Positions 38,842 through 49,119 of a stretch of 64,000 nt of DNA are shown piece after piece. The DNA lies in NCBI RefSeq assembly GCF_030700245.1, contig NZ_JAUYZI010000008.1:87386-151385 (forward strand). Reading direction: 5' to 3'. This stretch comes from Methylobacterium amylolyticum. GTDB lineage: Bacteria > Pseudomonadota > Alphaproteobacteria > Rhizobiales > Beijerinckiaceae. A program made the position numbers and the translations under genes. The notes under the pieces were generated by a model that was not told the origin of the DNA, made no database searches, and saw nothing but the letters and a program-made list of their open reading frames with translations. The stretch's first letter is position 1. Every line of letters starts with the position of its first letter.

Positions 38842-39333
38842 GTGCGGGAATCCCTCGTGGCGCTGGCGCTCGCGGCCCTCGCCGCCGCGCCGGCCGGAAG
38901 CGCCGAACTGGTCCGCAGCCGCGACGTGGCCGCGCCGCCCGCCGCGGTCTGGGCGCTGGTCGGCGGGTTCTGCGCCATCGCCCTCTGGCACCCGCAGGTC
39001 GAGCGCTGCACCCTGTCGGAGGAGGCGGACGACGAGACGGCGCAGGTGCGGGTGCGGACCCTCGACCTGCGCGGCGGCCTCGGCATCGTGGTCGAGGTCG
39101 AGACCGACCGCGACGAGCGGGGGATGAGCTACAGCTACAGCTTCGTCCAGGGCGCGCTGCCGGTCTCGGCCTACAACGGCACCCTCGCCGTCCGGCCGAA
39201 CGGCACGGGGGCGACGGTGATCTGGAGCGGCACCTTCGCCCCCCGGGACATGAGCGAGGCCGACGCCCTCGCCGACATGGAGGGCGTCTACGCGCGCGGG
39301 CTCGACGGCATCGCCCGCGAGGTCGCGAAATGA
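38842..39333 (+). CDS. Secreted SRPBCC (START-like) domain protein
   Basis: The 163-residue product has a signal peptide (VRESLVALALAALAAAPAGS, starting at GTG) and then one SRPBCC helix-grip domain: SRDVAAPPAAVWALVGGFCA, VERCTLSEEADDETAQ, and the C-terminal helix ADALADMEGVYARGLDGI. This is the polyketide-cyclase/MxaD-like type found in periplasms of methylotrophs. It would bind a small hydrophobic ligand in the periplasm. AGGAG precedes the GTG. It is divergent from the M20 gene and its partner is unknown. Confidence 0.82.
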   Translation: MRESLVALALAALAAAPAGSAELVRSRDVAAPPAAVWALVGGFCAIALWHPQVERCTLSEEADDETAQVRVRTLDLRGGLGIVVEVETDRDERGMSYSYSFVQGALPVSAYNGTLAVRPNGTGATVIWSGTFAPRDMSEADALADMEGVYARGLDGIAREVAK

Positions 39334-39445
39334 GGCGCATCGTCACGCAAACCTGATACCCCCGGGCTCGCCATCGCCCGGCCCCGACCGATCTGAGCGG
39401 GTGGAACGCGACCTACCAGAGGCGGCCGTCACCGGCCGAGGAAGC

Positions 39446-40858
39446 ATGCGCCGTCACCGCCACGCCAAGATCGTCGCCACCGTCGGGCCGGCGAGTTCCA
39501 CCCCGGACCGGCTCAAGGCCCTGTTCCTGGCCGGCGTCGACACGTTCCGCCTCAACTTCAGCCACGGCACCCACGACGACCACGCCCGGGTCCACGCGGC
39601 CATCCGCGCGCTGGAGCAGGAGGTCGGCCGCCCGATCGGCATCCTCCAGGATCTGCAAGGCCCCAAGATCCGCATCGGCACGCTCCGGGACGGCCGCCAG
39701 GACCTCGTCAGCGGCGAGAGCGTGCGCTTCGTCCTGGAGGGCGCGGACGGCGACAAGCAGGCGATCCCGCTGCGCCACCCCGAGATCTTCGCCGCCGTCG
39801 TGCCCGGCCAGGACCTGCTGATCGACGACGGCCGGGTGCGGGTGCGCGTCACCGGCCTGGAGGCCGACGCCATCACCGCCGAGGTGGTCACCGGCGGCGT
39901 CATCTCGAACCGCAAGGGCGTCAACCTGCCGGGAACCCTCCTCGACCTGTCGCCGCTCACCCCGAAGGACCGGGCCGACCTCGCCTTCGGCCTGGATCTC
40001 GGCGTCGACTGGGTGGCGCTGTCCTTCGTGCAGAAGCCCTCGGACGTGATCGAGGCGCGCGGCCTGATCGGCGACCGCGCCGGGGTGCTCGCCAAGATCG
40101 AGAAGCCGCAGGCGCTGGAGCGCATCGACGACATCATCCGCCTGTCCGACGCGGTGATGGTCGCCCGCGGCGACCTCGGCGTCGAGATCCCGCACGAGGA
40201 CGTGCCCGGCCGCCAGAAGGAGCTGATCCGCGCCTGCCGGCTCGCGGTGAAGCCGGTGATCGTGGCGACGCAGATGCTCGACTCGATGGTCGGCGCCCCC
40301 GCCCCGACCCGGGCGGAGGCGTCCGACGTCGCGACCGCGATCTACGACGGGGCGGACGCGGTGATGCTCTCGGCCGAGTCTGCCACCGGCCAGTACCCGG
40401 TCGAGGCGGTGTCGATGATGGACCGGATCATCCGCTCGGTGGAGGGGCACAAGCTCTACCACTCGATCGTTGCCGCCTCCGACCCCGGCGAGGAGGAGAC
40501 CCCGCCCCACGCGGTAGCGACCGCCACGGCCACGCTCGCCGAGGCGCTGCACGCCCGGGCGATCGTGGCCTACACGTCGAGCGGCACGACCGCGGCGCGG
40601 GTGGCGCGCAAGCGGCCCGAGCCGCCGATCCTGGCGCTGACGCCGAGCCTCGCCACCGCGCGGCGGCTGTGCCTGCTCTGGGGGGCGCACTCGGTCCACA
40701 CCGAGGACGTGAACAGCTACGAGGAGATGACTGCCAAGGCGGCGCACTACGCCCAGGCCGAGGAATTCGCCAAGCCCAACGACCTGATCGTCGTCACCGC
40801 GGGCATCCCGTTCCACACCACCGGCAACACCAACAACATCCGGATGATCCAGATCTGA
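39446..40858 (+). CDS. pyk: Pyruvate kinase
   Basis: Pyruvate kinase makes ATP and pyruvate from phosphoenolpyruvate. The 470-residue protein has KIVATVGPASSTPDRLKALF, FRLNFSHGTHDDHARVH and DLQGPKIRIG. The active-site stretch is KIEKPQALERIDDIIRLSDA, followed by VMVARGDLGVEIPHEDV and VIVATQMLDSM. ADAVMLSAESATGQYPVEAV and an allosteric-type C-terminal domain with SSGTTAARVARKRP complete it. ATG 39446 is preceded by AGGAAGC. The 45 bases before it in frame are not family sequence. Confidence 0.96.
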   Translation: MRRHRHAKIVATVGPASSTPDRLKALFLAGVDTFRLNFSHGTHDDHARVHAAIRALEQEVGRPIGILQDLQGPKIRIGTLRDGRQDLVSGESVRFVLEGADGDKQAIPLRHPEIFAAVVPGQDLLIDDGRVRVRVTGLEADAITAEVVTGGVISNRKGVNLPGTLLDLSPLTPKDRADLAFGLDLGVDWVALSFVQKPSDVIEARGLIGDRAGVLAKIEKPQALERIDDIIRLSDAVMVARGDLGVEIPHEDVPGRQKELIRACRLAVKPVIVATQMLDSMVGAPAPTRAEASDVATAIYDGADAVMLSAESATGQYPVEAVSMMDRIIRSVEGHKLYHSIVAASDPGEEETPPHAVATATATLAEALHARAIVAYTSSGTTAARVARKRPEPPILALTPSLATARRLCLLWGAHSVHTEDVNSYEEMTAKAAHYAQAEEFAKPNDLIVVTAGIPFHTTGNTNNIRMIQI

Positions 40859-40943
40859 TCCGGTGCGGCGGAACACCGCCGCGGGGCGGGCGACCTGCCA
40901 GAACGGGATCCGCACGAGGGGCCCGAGCACGACGGAGATCGTC

Positions 40944-41021
40944 ATGGCCCAGATCCGGATCCTGAACCCCGTCACGGGTCAGGTCGTCGTCATCGATACC
41001 GACCGGCCCCTCCGGCGTTGA
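40944..41021 (+). CDS. Possible 25-residue micro-protein
   Basis: An ATG with GGAGATC upstream opens a 25-codon frame ending in TGA. The product begins MAQIRILNPVTGQVVVIDTD and ends RPLRR. The strand-rich pattern is protein-like and not low-complexity, but the frame is short and could be chance. It lies 85 bases after pyk on the same strand and just before another small gene. Confidence 0.35.
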   Translation: MAQIRILNPVTGQVVVIDTDRPLRR

Positions 41022-41122
41022 CCGAGCGATCGGTGAGCCGCGGCGCGCGGAACGCCGCCGCGGCTTCGCCCGTTGGTGGTCAAGCTGCGCCGTTGCGGCG
41101 CGCAACGCGAGAGGATGGCCCC

Positions 41123-41251
41123 ATGAGCCTGATCGGACGCATCGTCACCAAGATCCTCGGCACCGAGGACCGGCCCGTCGCACGGGACGACCGCAACGCG
41201 GGCTCGGCCACGCCGATCGGTCGGCTGGTCACCAAGATCCTGCGCAGGTAG
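41123..41251 (+). CDS. 42-residue micro-protein with duplicated IGR-VTKIL motif
   Basis: The protein starts MSLIGRIVTKILGTEDRP and ends TPIGRLVTKILRR, so the nine-residue unit IGR(I/L)VTKIL is present at both ends, about 26 residues apart, with a charged centre. The DNA of the two units shares CACCAAGATCCT. GAGAGG lies nine bases before the ATG. Each unit could form a short amphipathic basic helix, so a membrane- or nucleic-acid-binding peptide is conceivable. I recognise no family. A longer in-frame start at 41018 is less likely. Confidence 0.55.
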   Translation: MSLIGRIVTKILGTEDRPVARDDRNAGSATPIGRLVTKILRR

Positions 41252-41329
41252 CGGGCTCGCGGCACACGCTCCGGCCGCGCGCCGCATTCCGTGCGCCCCT
41301 CGCGGGCGCACGGTTCTCCGCCAGCGGGC

Positions 41330-42517
41330 TCAGTTCACGGCCTCGCCGTACGCCCGCTTGACGACCGGCGCGGCCGGCACCGTGTGATTCCAGAAGGCTC
41401 CGGTCCGCGCCTTGGCAAAGCCGTCCTCGTAGAGGGCGCGCATGTAGCCGGTATCGAAGCCCTTCGTCGGTATGGCCTTCGGCGCGGCCTCGTCGATGTA
41501 GGTGAGATTGAAGCCGATGCCGTTGTCGCGGGCCAGCGCGTAGGTGGTCGCGAGCGCCGACCGCGAGCGGGCCCGGCTGGCGGTGCTGAACGAGCGCTCG
41601 GCGATCGCCAGGGTGTTGTCCTTGGTCACCTCGAAGTCCGGCTCCAGCCGGCCGTTGATGATCACGTAGATGTTGGCCTTGCCACCGGTGCGCAGGCGGC
41701 GGTCGCGCAGCAGCAGCGTCTGCGGCAGGGTGAAGACCGGGGTGACCACCGAGCCGTCCGCGTGCATCTCCTGGAAGCGGGCCGTGCCGTCGGTCACGTT
41801 GATGAGCTGCGGCGGGAACACCGCCGGGACGCTGGCCGAGGCGGCCAGCACGTCGCGGAACAGGTCGGGCGCGTTCGGGGCGCCGCTCGCGGCGATGGCG
41901 CCCATGTTCCAGATCACCGCGCGCTGCGAGTCGAGATTCGTGGTCACGACCAGCAACCGGCGGCCCTTGGCGTGCTCGTCCGCCACGGCCCTGAGCAGAT
42001 CGGGCGTGACGTAGCGGCCGACGAGGCTGCGCAGGCGCTCGTCGCCGAACAGGCCGGAGCCGAACAGCACGTTGACGATGTTGGGCGACTGCACCAGCGT
42101 CGCGGCCACGCCGCTGGTGTAGAACTCGGTGAGGTAGCTGTCGTAGCCGGAGCCGAGGAAGGCGAAGGGCGCGATCAGCGCGCCGGTCGACACGCCCGAC
42201 ACCAGGGTGAATTCCGGCCGGGTGCCCGACGCCGTCCAGCCGTTGAGCACGCCCGCGCCGTAGGCACCGTCGCCGCCGCCGCCGGACAGGGCGAGGTAGG
42301 TGAAGCCGCCGGGCCTCCGCTGCGGGTTGGCCGCGACGGTCGCGATCGTCTCGACCGAGGCGTCGGCGTAGACCCGCGCCCCCGGGATTCCCGGCAGGCT
42401 CGCCAGCGCCGCCTGCTCCACGGTGTAGGGGGTCCGCGGCGTGCCGCCACAGGCCGCCAACTGGGCCGTGAGCCCGAGCGCGGCCAGCCCGCGCAGCCCC
42501 AACCGACGATAACCCAT
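41330..42517 (-). CDS. Patatin-like phospholipase, lipoprotein
   Basis: The 395-residue protein begins with a lipoprotein signal (LGLTAQLAACGG, lipobox LAAC). The patatin core follows: glycine-rich oxyanion loop ALSGGGGDGAYGAGVLNG, nucleophile Ser in LVSGVSTGALIAPFAF and a partner Asp in the HADGSVVTPVF region. This is an acyl hydrolase anchored at the outer face of the inner membrane or the outer membrane. NGRLEPDFEVTKDNTL and later segments match membrane-associated patatins of alphaproteobacteria. It stands alone, divergent from gcrA. Confidence 0.88.
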   Translation of the reverse strand: MGYRRLGLRGLAALGLTAQLAACGGTPRTPYTVEQAALASLPGIPGARVYADASVETIATVAANPQRRPGGFTYLALSGGGGDGAYGAGVLNGWTASGTRPEFTLVSGVSTGALIAPFAFLGSGYDSYLTEFYTSGVAATLVQSPNIVNVLFGSGLFGDERLRSLVGRYVTPDLLRAVADEHAKGRRLLVVTTNLDSQRAVIWNMGAIAASGAPNAPDLFRDVLAASASVPAVFPPQLINVTDGTARFQEMHADGSVVTPVFTLPQTLLLRDRRLRTGGKANIYVIINGRLEPDFEVTKDNTLAIAERSFSTASRARSRSALATTYALARDNGIGFNLTYIDEAAPKAIPTKGFDTGYMRALYEDGFAKARTGAFWNHTVPAAPVVKRAYGEAVN

Positions 42518-42851
42518 CGCCACCAACCCCGAACGCCGCCGCGATGACCTTGGCCGCAACCGATGGAGCTTGACCGTATCCGCGCTCCCGCGAAAGTCCC
42601 CCCGCGCGGGAAGCAGTGGCTTGTGGCGCGCAGGCCACAGAATCGTCTCCCGGCCGAAGCCGGTGGACAGGCGGGCGCCGTCCTCAGCCATGGTTCCGCC
42701 CAACCCTTGCAAGCCCGGAGAGCGCCGCTGTAGGGTCTGCCTCGCGGTCCGGGTACATTGTGTCGCATGGGGTCCGGGAGCCGCCAAGTTGGGCGAACGC
42801 TCGCGCCGGGACCTGCGTCCCGGACCGTGGGCCGCAGGGCGGAGGGGGACC
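42518..42851. promoter_or_regulatory. Divergent region upstream of gcrA and the patatin lipoprotein
   Basis: No gene is seen in these 334 bases. A GAATC (GANTC, CcrM methylation target) lies at 42640-42644, beside a TGTGGC/GCCACA inverted repeat at 42622-42639. A weak promoter-like TTGCAA lies near 42710. In Caulobacter, GcrA acts on CcrM-methylated promoters, so the GANTC is worth noting, though one site can be chance. Confidence 0.3.
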
Positions 42852-43382
<531 letters not shown>

Positions 43383-43410
43383 TTTCTTCGGACGCACCGT
43401 TCTTTCGGAC

Positions 43411-44376
43411 TCACTGCGGCGTCGCACCGTCCTGCGCGAGGAACCGGGCGGTGCCGGGGTTGAGCCACGCCGCCGGCACGAGGCCTGCGAGGTTGCGCGG
43501 GTCGCTCTCGGCGCCCTGCGGGTGGCGTGCGGCCATCGCGTCCCGCGCGCGGGCCAGAGCCCGAACCAGCCGGTAGGCCGTCTCCGGGTCGAGGCCCGGC
43601 CGGGCCAGGACGAGGCTCCACGAACCGACCGTCTCGATCGGCGTCGCCTGCCCCGCGAAGCTGCCGGCCGGCACGGTCAGGCGCCGCAGCGCCGAGCCCG
43701 GCCGCACCAGCCGCGCGATCGCCTCCGGCGGGGCACCGAGGAACCGGGCGCCGCCGGGGGCCCGGGCCGCGGCCACGAAGCCCGGCCAGCCGAGGCCGCC
43801 GCCCCAGAGCGCGTCCGCGCGCCCGTCCAGCACCATCGCCGGCCCGTCGCCCGCCCGGTCGAGCAGGATCGGCCGGATGTCGCGCCCGGGGTCGAGCCCG
43901 GCGGCCGCGAGGACGGTGCGGCCCATCGCCGTCAAACCGGAATCGTGGGTGCCAATCGCCACCGGCCGGCCGCGCAGGTCGGCGAAGCTCCGCACCGGGC
44001 CGGCGGCCGGCACGACGAGGAGGCCCGGCGTCGGGTACATCGGCGCGAGCACCGTCAGGCCGTCCGATCCGGCCAGCGCCGGGTAGGCGTACTCCCCCTG
44101 GACGAGGGCGAGGTCGACCGCCCCCGCGCGCAGCAGGCCCAGGTTCTCCACCGAGCCGCGGCTCGGGCGCGCCGCGACGTGCAGCGCCGGATCGACCGCT
44201 CGGAGCGCCGCCACGAAGGCGTCGCCGAAGGCCGGGAAGCCGCCGCCCGGGGTCGCCGTGGCCAGGGTCACGCGAATTTCCGCCTCGGCGCGGGCCGGCG
44301 GGGCGAGGCCGAACGCGAGCAGGAGGGCGAGACCGGCGCGGCGGGTCGGGCGTGCGGGAGGCCGGGTGCGAGTCAT
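43411..44376 (-). CDS. TAXI-family TRAP transporter substrate-binding protein
   Basis: The 321-residue periplasmic protein has a signal peptide (ALLLAFGLAPPARAEA) and a type II binding-protein fold. It has the TAXI-family features RVTLATATPGGGFPAFGDAF, VENLGLLRAGAVDLALVQGE and IGTHDSGLTAMGRTVLAAAG. Members feed glutamate, 2-oxoglutarate or other acids to TRAP permeases. No TRAP membrane subunits are adjacent, so it is an orphan binding protein and the substrate is unknown. Confidence 0.85.
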   Translation of the reverse strand: MTRTRPPARPTRRAGLALLLAFGLAPPARAEAEIRVTLATATPGGGFPAFGDAFVAALRAVDPALHVAARPSRGSVENLGLLRAGAVDLALVQGEYAYPALAGSDGLTVLAPMYPTPGLLVVPAAGPVRSFADLRGRPVAIGTHDSGLTAMGRTVLAAAGLDPGRDIRPILLDRAGDGPAMVLDGRADALWGGGLGWPGFVAAARAPGGARFLGAPPEAIARLVRPGSALRRLTVPAGSFAGQATPIETVGSWSLVLARPGLDPETAYRLVRALARARDAMAARHPQGAESDPRNLAGLVPAAWLNPGTARFLAQDGATPQ

Positions 44377-44625
44377 GCCGGGAGCCTACGCCGCGCCGCG
44401 CGCCGCGGGAACGCGCCGGAGAACGTTCTTTCCCGGATCTCCGCGTCGGCAGAGACGTTGTCCCACCGGCGGTTTCATCCGGCCCGGCCGGTGAAAAGAA
44501 CTTGCGCGAAGGGCACTTAGCCCGATTGCCCCGGTCGCGGCGACACGATACGCAGCCACCGTCCGGCAGGCCTCGCACCGCCCGGAACCGATAGCCGAAC
44601 GATCCCGCGAACCAGGAGCCACGCG

Positions 44626-45597
<972 letters not shown>

Positions 45598-45608
45598 CGC
45601 TTCTCACC

Positions 45609-45631
45609 GGCCCGGCGCCCCGCGCCGGGCC
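45609..45631 (+). terminator. Hairpin after cysK
   Basis: A perfect 10-bp stem (45609-45618 with 45622-45631) and three-base loop lie 11 bases after the cysK stop. No T-run follows, so it may be a weak or Rho-assisted terminator. Confidence 0.45.
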
Positions 45632-45714
45632 TCGCGGCGGATCGGCGCCCGGCGCAACGATCGCCGCCGCCCCCCGTTGTCCGGAGGAATCCGAGACAGA
45701 CCGGGAGGCACCAC

Positions 45715-46038
45715 ATGGCGGAGCAAGGACGACCGTCGCTCAAGACGTTCAGCGCGAACGCCGACCGCAACGGCCAGGATCTGGGGCAGGACTCGCCCCT
45801 CGATGTCGGGCTGCCCCAGAACACCCAGACCGACCTGATGCGCGACCCGGCGGGGGATGCGCAGGCCGCGCGCATCGCCTCCGGCACGCCGGGCCAGGAC
45901 GCCACCGACGCCACCGAGGCCGAGACGCCGCCGGAGAACCTGCGCCGGCTGAAGGGCGAGGGCGGCCCCGACGCCGCCGCCTCCGAGGCGATCGATCGGG
46001 CCACGGCCGCGGTCGGCCAGGACGACGGGAAGCGCTGA
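45715..46038 (+). CDS. Hydrophilic small protein 1 of a coupled trio
   Basis: The 107-residue product (MAEQGRPSLKTFSANADRNG onward) is rich in Asp, Gln, Ala, Gly and Thr, almost lacks aromatic and branched residues and has no Cys or Trp. It should be intrinsically disordered, in the style of hydrophilins or seed-LEA-like stress proteins. GGGAGG lies upstream of the ATG. Its stop overlaps the next start by one base (TGATG). I recognise no named family. Confidence 0.65.
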   Translation: MAEQGRPSLKTFSANADRNGQDLGQDSPLDVGLPQNTQTDLMRDPAGDAQAARIASGTPGQDATDATEAETPPENLRRLKGEGGPDAAASEAIDRATAAVGQDDGKR

Positions 46039-46355
46039 TGCCCCGGGAAACCAGCGATTCCGGCACCGTCACCCGCAAGCCCGACGACAAGGTCGGCTCG
46101 CCCGGCAGCCCGGCCGCGGGCGACGGCCACCAGACCCCCGATCAGGCGGAGATCACCGGCCTCGGCTCCGGCGGCAAGGACGATGCGGCGCGCAAGGACG
46201 ATTGGGGCCGCGGCGAGCCGGGCTCCACGCCGCCGGCGGTGGGCGGCTCCTCCGGCGGCCATTCCGACCAGACGGCGTCGCGCGGCCCCGAGGCCGACCG
46301 CAAGGTGGCCGGCGGCCTCTACCGGGCAGAGCGGCGGAGCGAGGGAGAGGCATGA
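46038..46355 (+). CDS. Hydrophilic small protein 2 of a coupled trio
   Basis: The 105-residue product begins MPRETSDSGTVTRKPDDKVG and is dominated by Gly, Ser, Asp, Pro, Lys and Ala. It has few hydrophobic residues apart from the end (VAGGLYRAERRSEGEA). It is predicted disordered and cytoplasmic. It is translationally coupled to both neighbours, with a one-base overlap upstream and a four-base ATGA overlap downstream. No known function. Confidence 0.65.
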   Translation: MPRETSDSGTVTRKPDDKVGSPGSPAAGDGHQTPDQAEITGLGSGGKDDAARKDDWGRGEPGSTPPAVGGSSGGHSDQTASRGPEADRKVAGGLYRAERRSEGEA

Positions 46356-46537
46356 GCGAGCGCGAGACGCCGAAGCAGCGCCCGGCCGACGAGGAGCAAT
46401 CCACCGGCACGGGGCGTCCGGCCAACACCGCGCCCGACGCGGTGAAGGACCCGAACGAGAAGACCGAGGGCCATCCGGGCCGCGGGCCGCAGGGCGGCAC
46501 GACGCAGAACGACGAGACCGACCCCGGCGGCAGTTGA
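46352..46537 (+). CDS. Hydrophilic small protein 3 of a coupled trio
   Basis: The 61-residue product starts MSERETPKQRPADEEQSTGT and ends TTQNDETDPGGS, almost entirely charged, Gly, Pro, Thr and Asn. It has no predicted fold. GGGAGAGG precedes its ATG, which overlaps the previous stop by four bases. The three proteins share composition but little direct sequence. Confidence 0.62.
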   Translation: MSERETPKQRPADEEQSTGTGRPANTAPDAVKDPNEKTEGHPGRGPQGGTTQNDETDPGGS

Positions 46538-46560
46538 CGCCGCCCGGCGTCTCGACGCGG

Positions 46561-46791
46561 TCAGGACAACCGGAAGACGATCGGTCCCGGCGCCACCGCC
46601 ACGTCGCCGGGGCGGCAGCCGGTCTCGCCGCAGGCGTAGCGGATCGCGTCGCCGCGGGTGCGGAAGATGCCGCCGGCCAAGCCCTGGGCCTCGACCGCCA
46701 CCCAGTGGCCGGATTCGTCCTGGCCGACGAGGTAAGCGCGCGGGGTCGGGACCGGCTGTGCGGCCGGACGGGTCGGATTCAACGCGGGCAT
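46561..46791 (-). CDS. Small conserved-looking protein of unknown function
   Basis: The 76-residue product has a proline-rich N-terminus and a compact domain from about residue 18: RAYLVGQDESGHWVAVEAQG, GGIFRTRGDAIRYACGE. The pattern of a Trp-centred strand pair followed by a short helix recalls DUF2188-like small proteins, but I am not certain. ATG 46791 and an ATG at 46830 are both possible, neither with a strong ribosome site. It lies convergent with the hydrophilic trio. Confidence 0.5.
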   Translation of the reverse strand: MPALNPTRPAAQPVPTPRAYLVGQDESGHWVAVEAQGLAGGIFRTRGDAIRYACGETGCRPGDVAVAPGPIVFRLS

Positions 46792-46903
46792 GGATCGATC
46801 GGGGTTCGCGCGGTTCTCTCGGGACCGCATGGTCGAGCTATGGGCCCGGCCGTGAGGATTCGAGTGGCCCCGAGGCGTTCCGGTATAAGGGACTCATCAG
46901 CGA

Positions 46904-46942
46904 CCCCGCCTGAACGGGCCGTCGGCGGCCGTTCAGGCGGGG
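46904..46942 (-). terminator. Hairpin downstream of typA
   Basis: A perfect 14-bp stem (46904-46917 with 46929-46942) with an 11-base loop lies 9 bases after the typA stop on the minus strand. There is no T-run, so it could be a terminator or a 3' protective hairpin. Confidence 0.5.
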
Positions 46943-46951
46943 ACGATCGCC

Positions 46952-48775
<1,824 letters not shown>

Positions 48776-49119
48776 GGCAGCCTTCGGCCCGGGGTGAGAC
48801 GGCGCCCCGGGCGGCCGCGGCGGCCGCCCGCGCCGGGAGACGGGCGGACTCGTGGTGGTTGCGCCGCAATATAAGCCCAGGCCGCCGCGGGCAAGTGCGC
48901 GCGGCGCACGGCCGGCCTGCCCGGGCCGGTCCCGGGTGCCCGCCCGCACGCGCGATCGGCCGCGATGCGCTATAATCCCGCGCCGGAACCGTGCCCGATC
49001 GCGTTGCGACCGGGCACGGTTCCGGCCTTCTGTTTCGACGCGCCCTCGTTCGCCGGACCGGCAACTACTTCGGCGGAGAGCGCTCCAGCAGCCCGGACAT
49101 GGGGCGGCGGTAGGACACC
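48776..49119. promoter_or_regulatory. Divergent region between typA and the ABC-like gene, with TATAAT and a strong hairpin
   Basis: No gene is seen in these 344 bases. An exact TATAAT lies at 48971-48976 on the plus strand, without a clear -35. Six bases later a perfect 16-bp stem begins (48982-48997 with 49011-49026, 13-base loop), followed by CTTCTGTTTC. A transcript starting near 48983 would begin inside or at the hairpin. It may be a leader structure for the ABC-like gene or an end of a short RNA. Confidence 0.5.
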
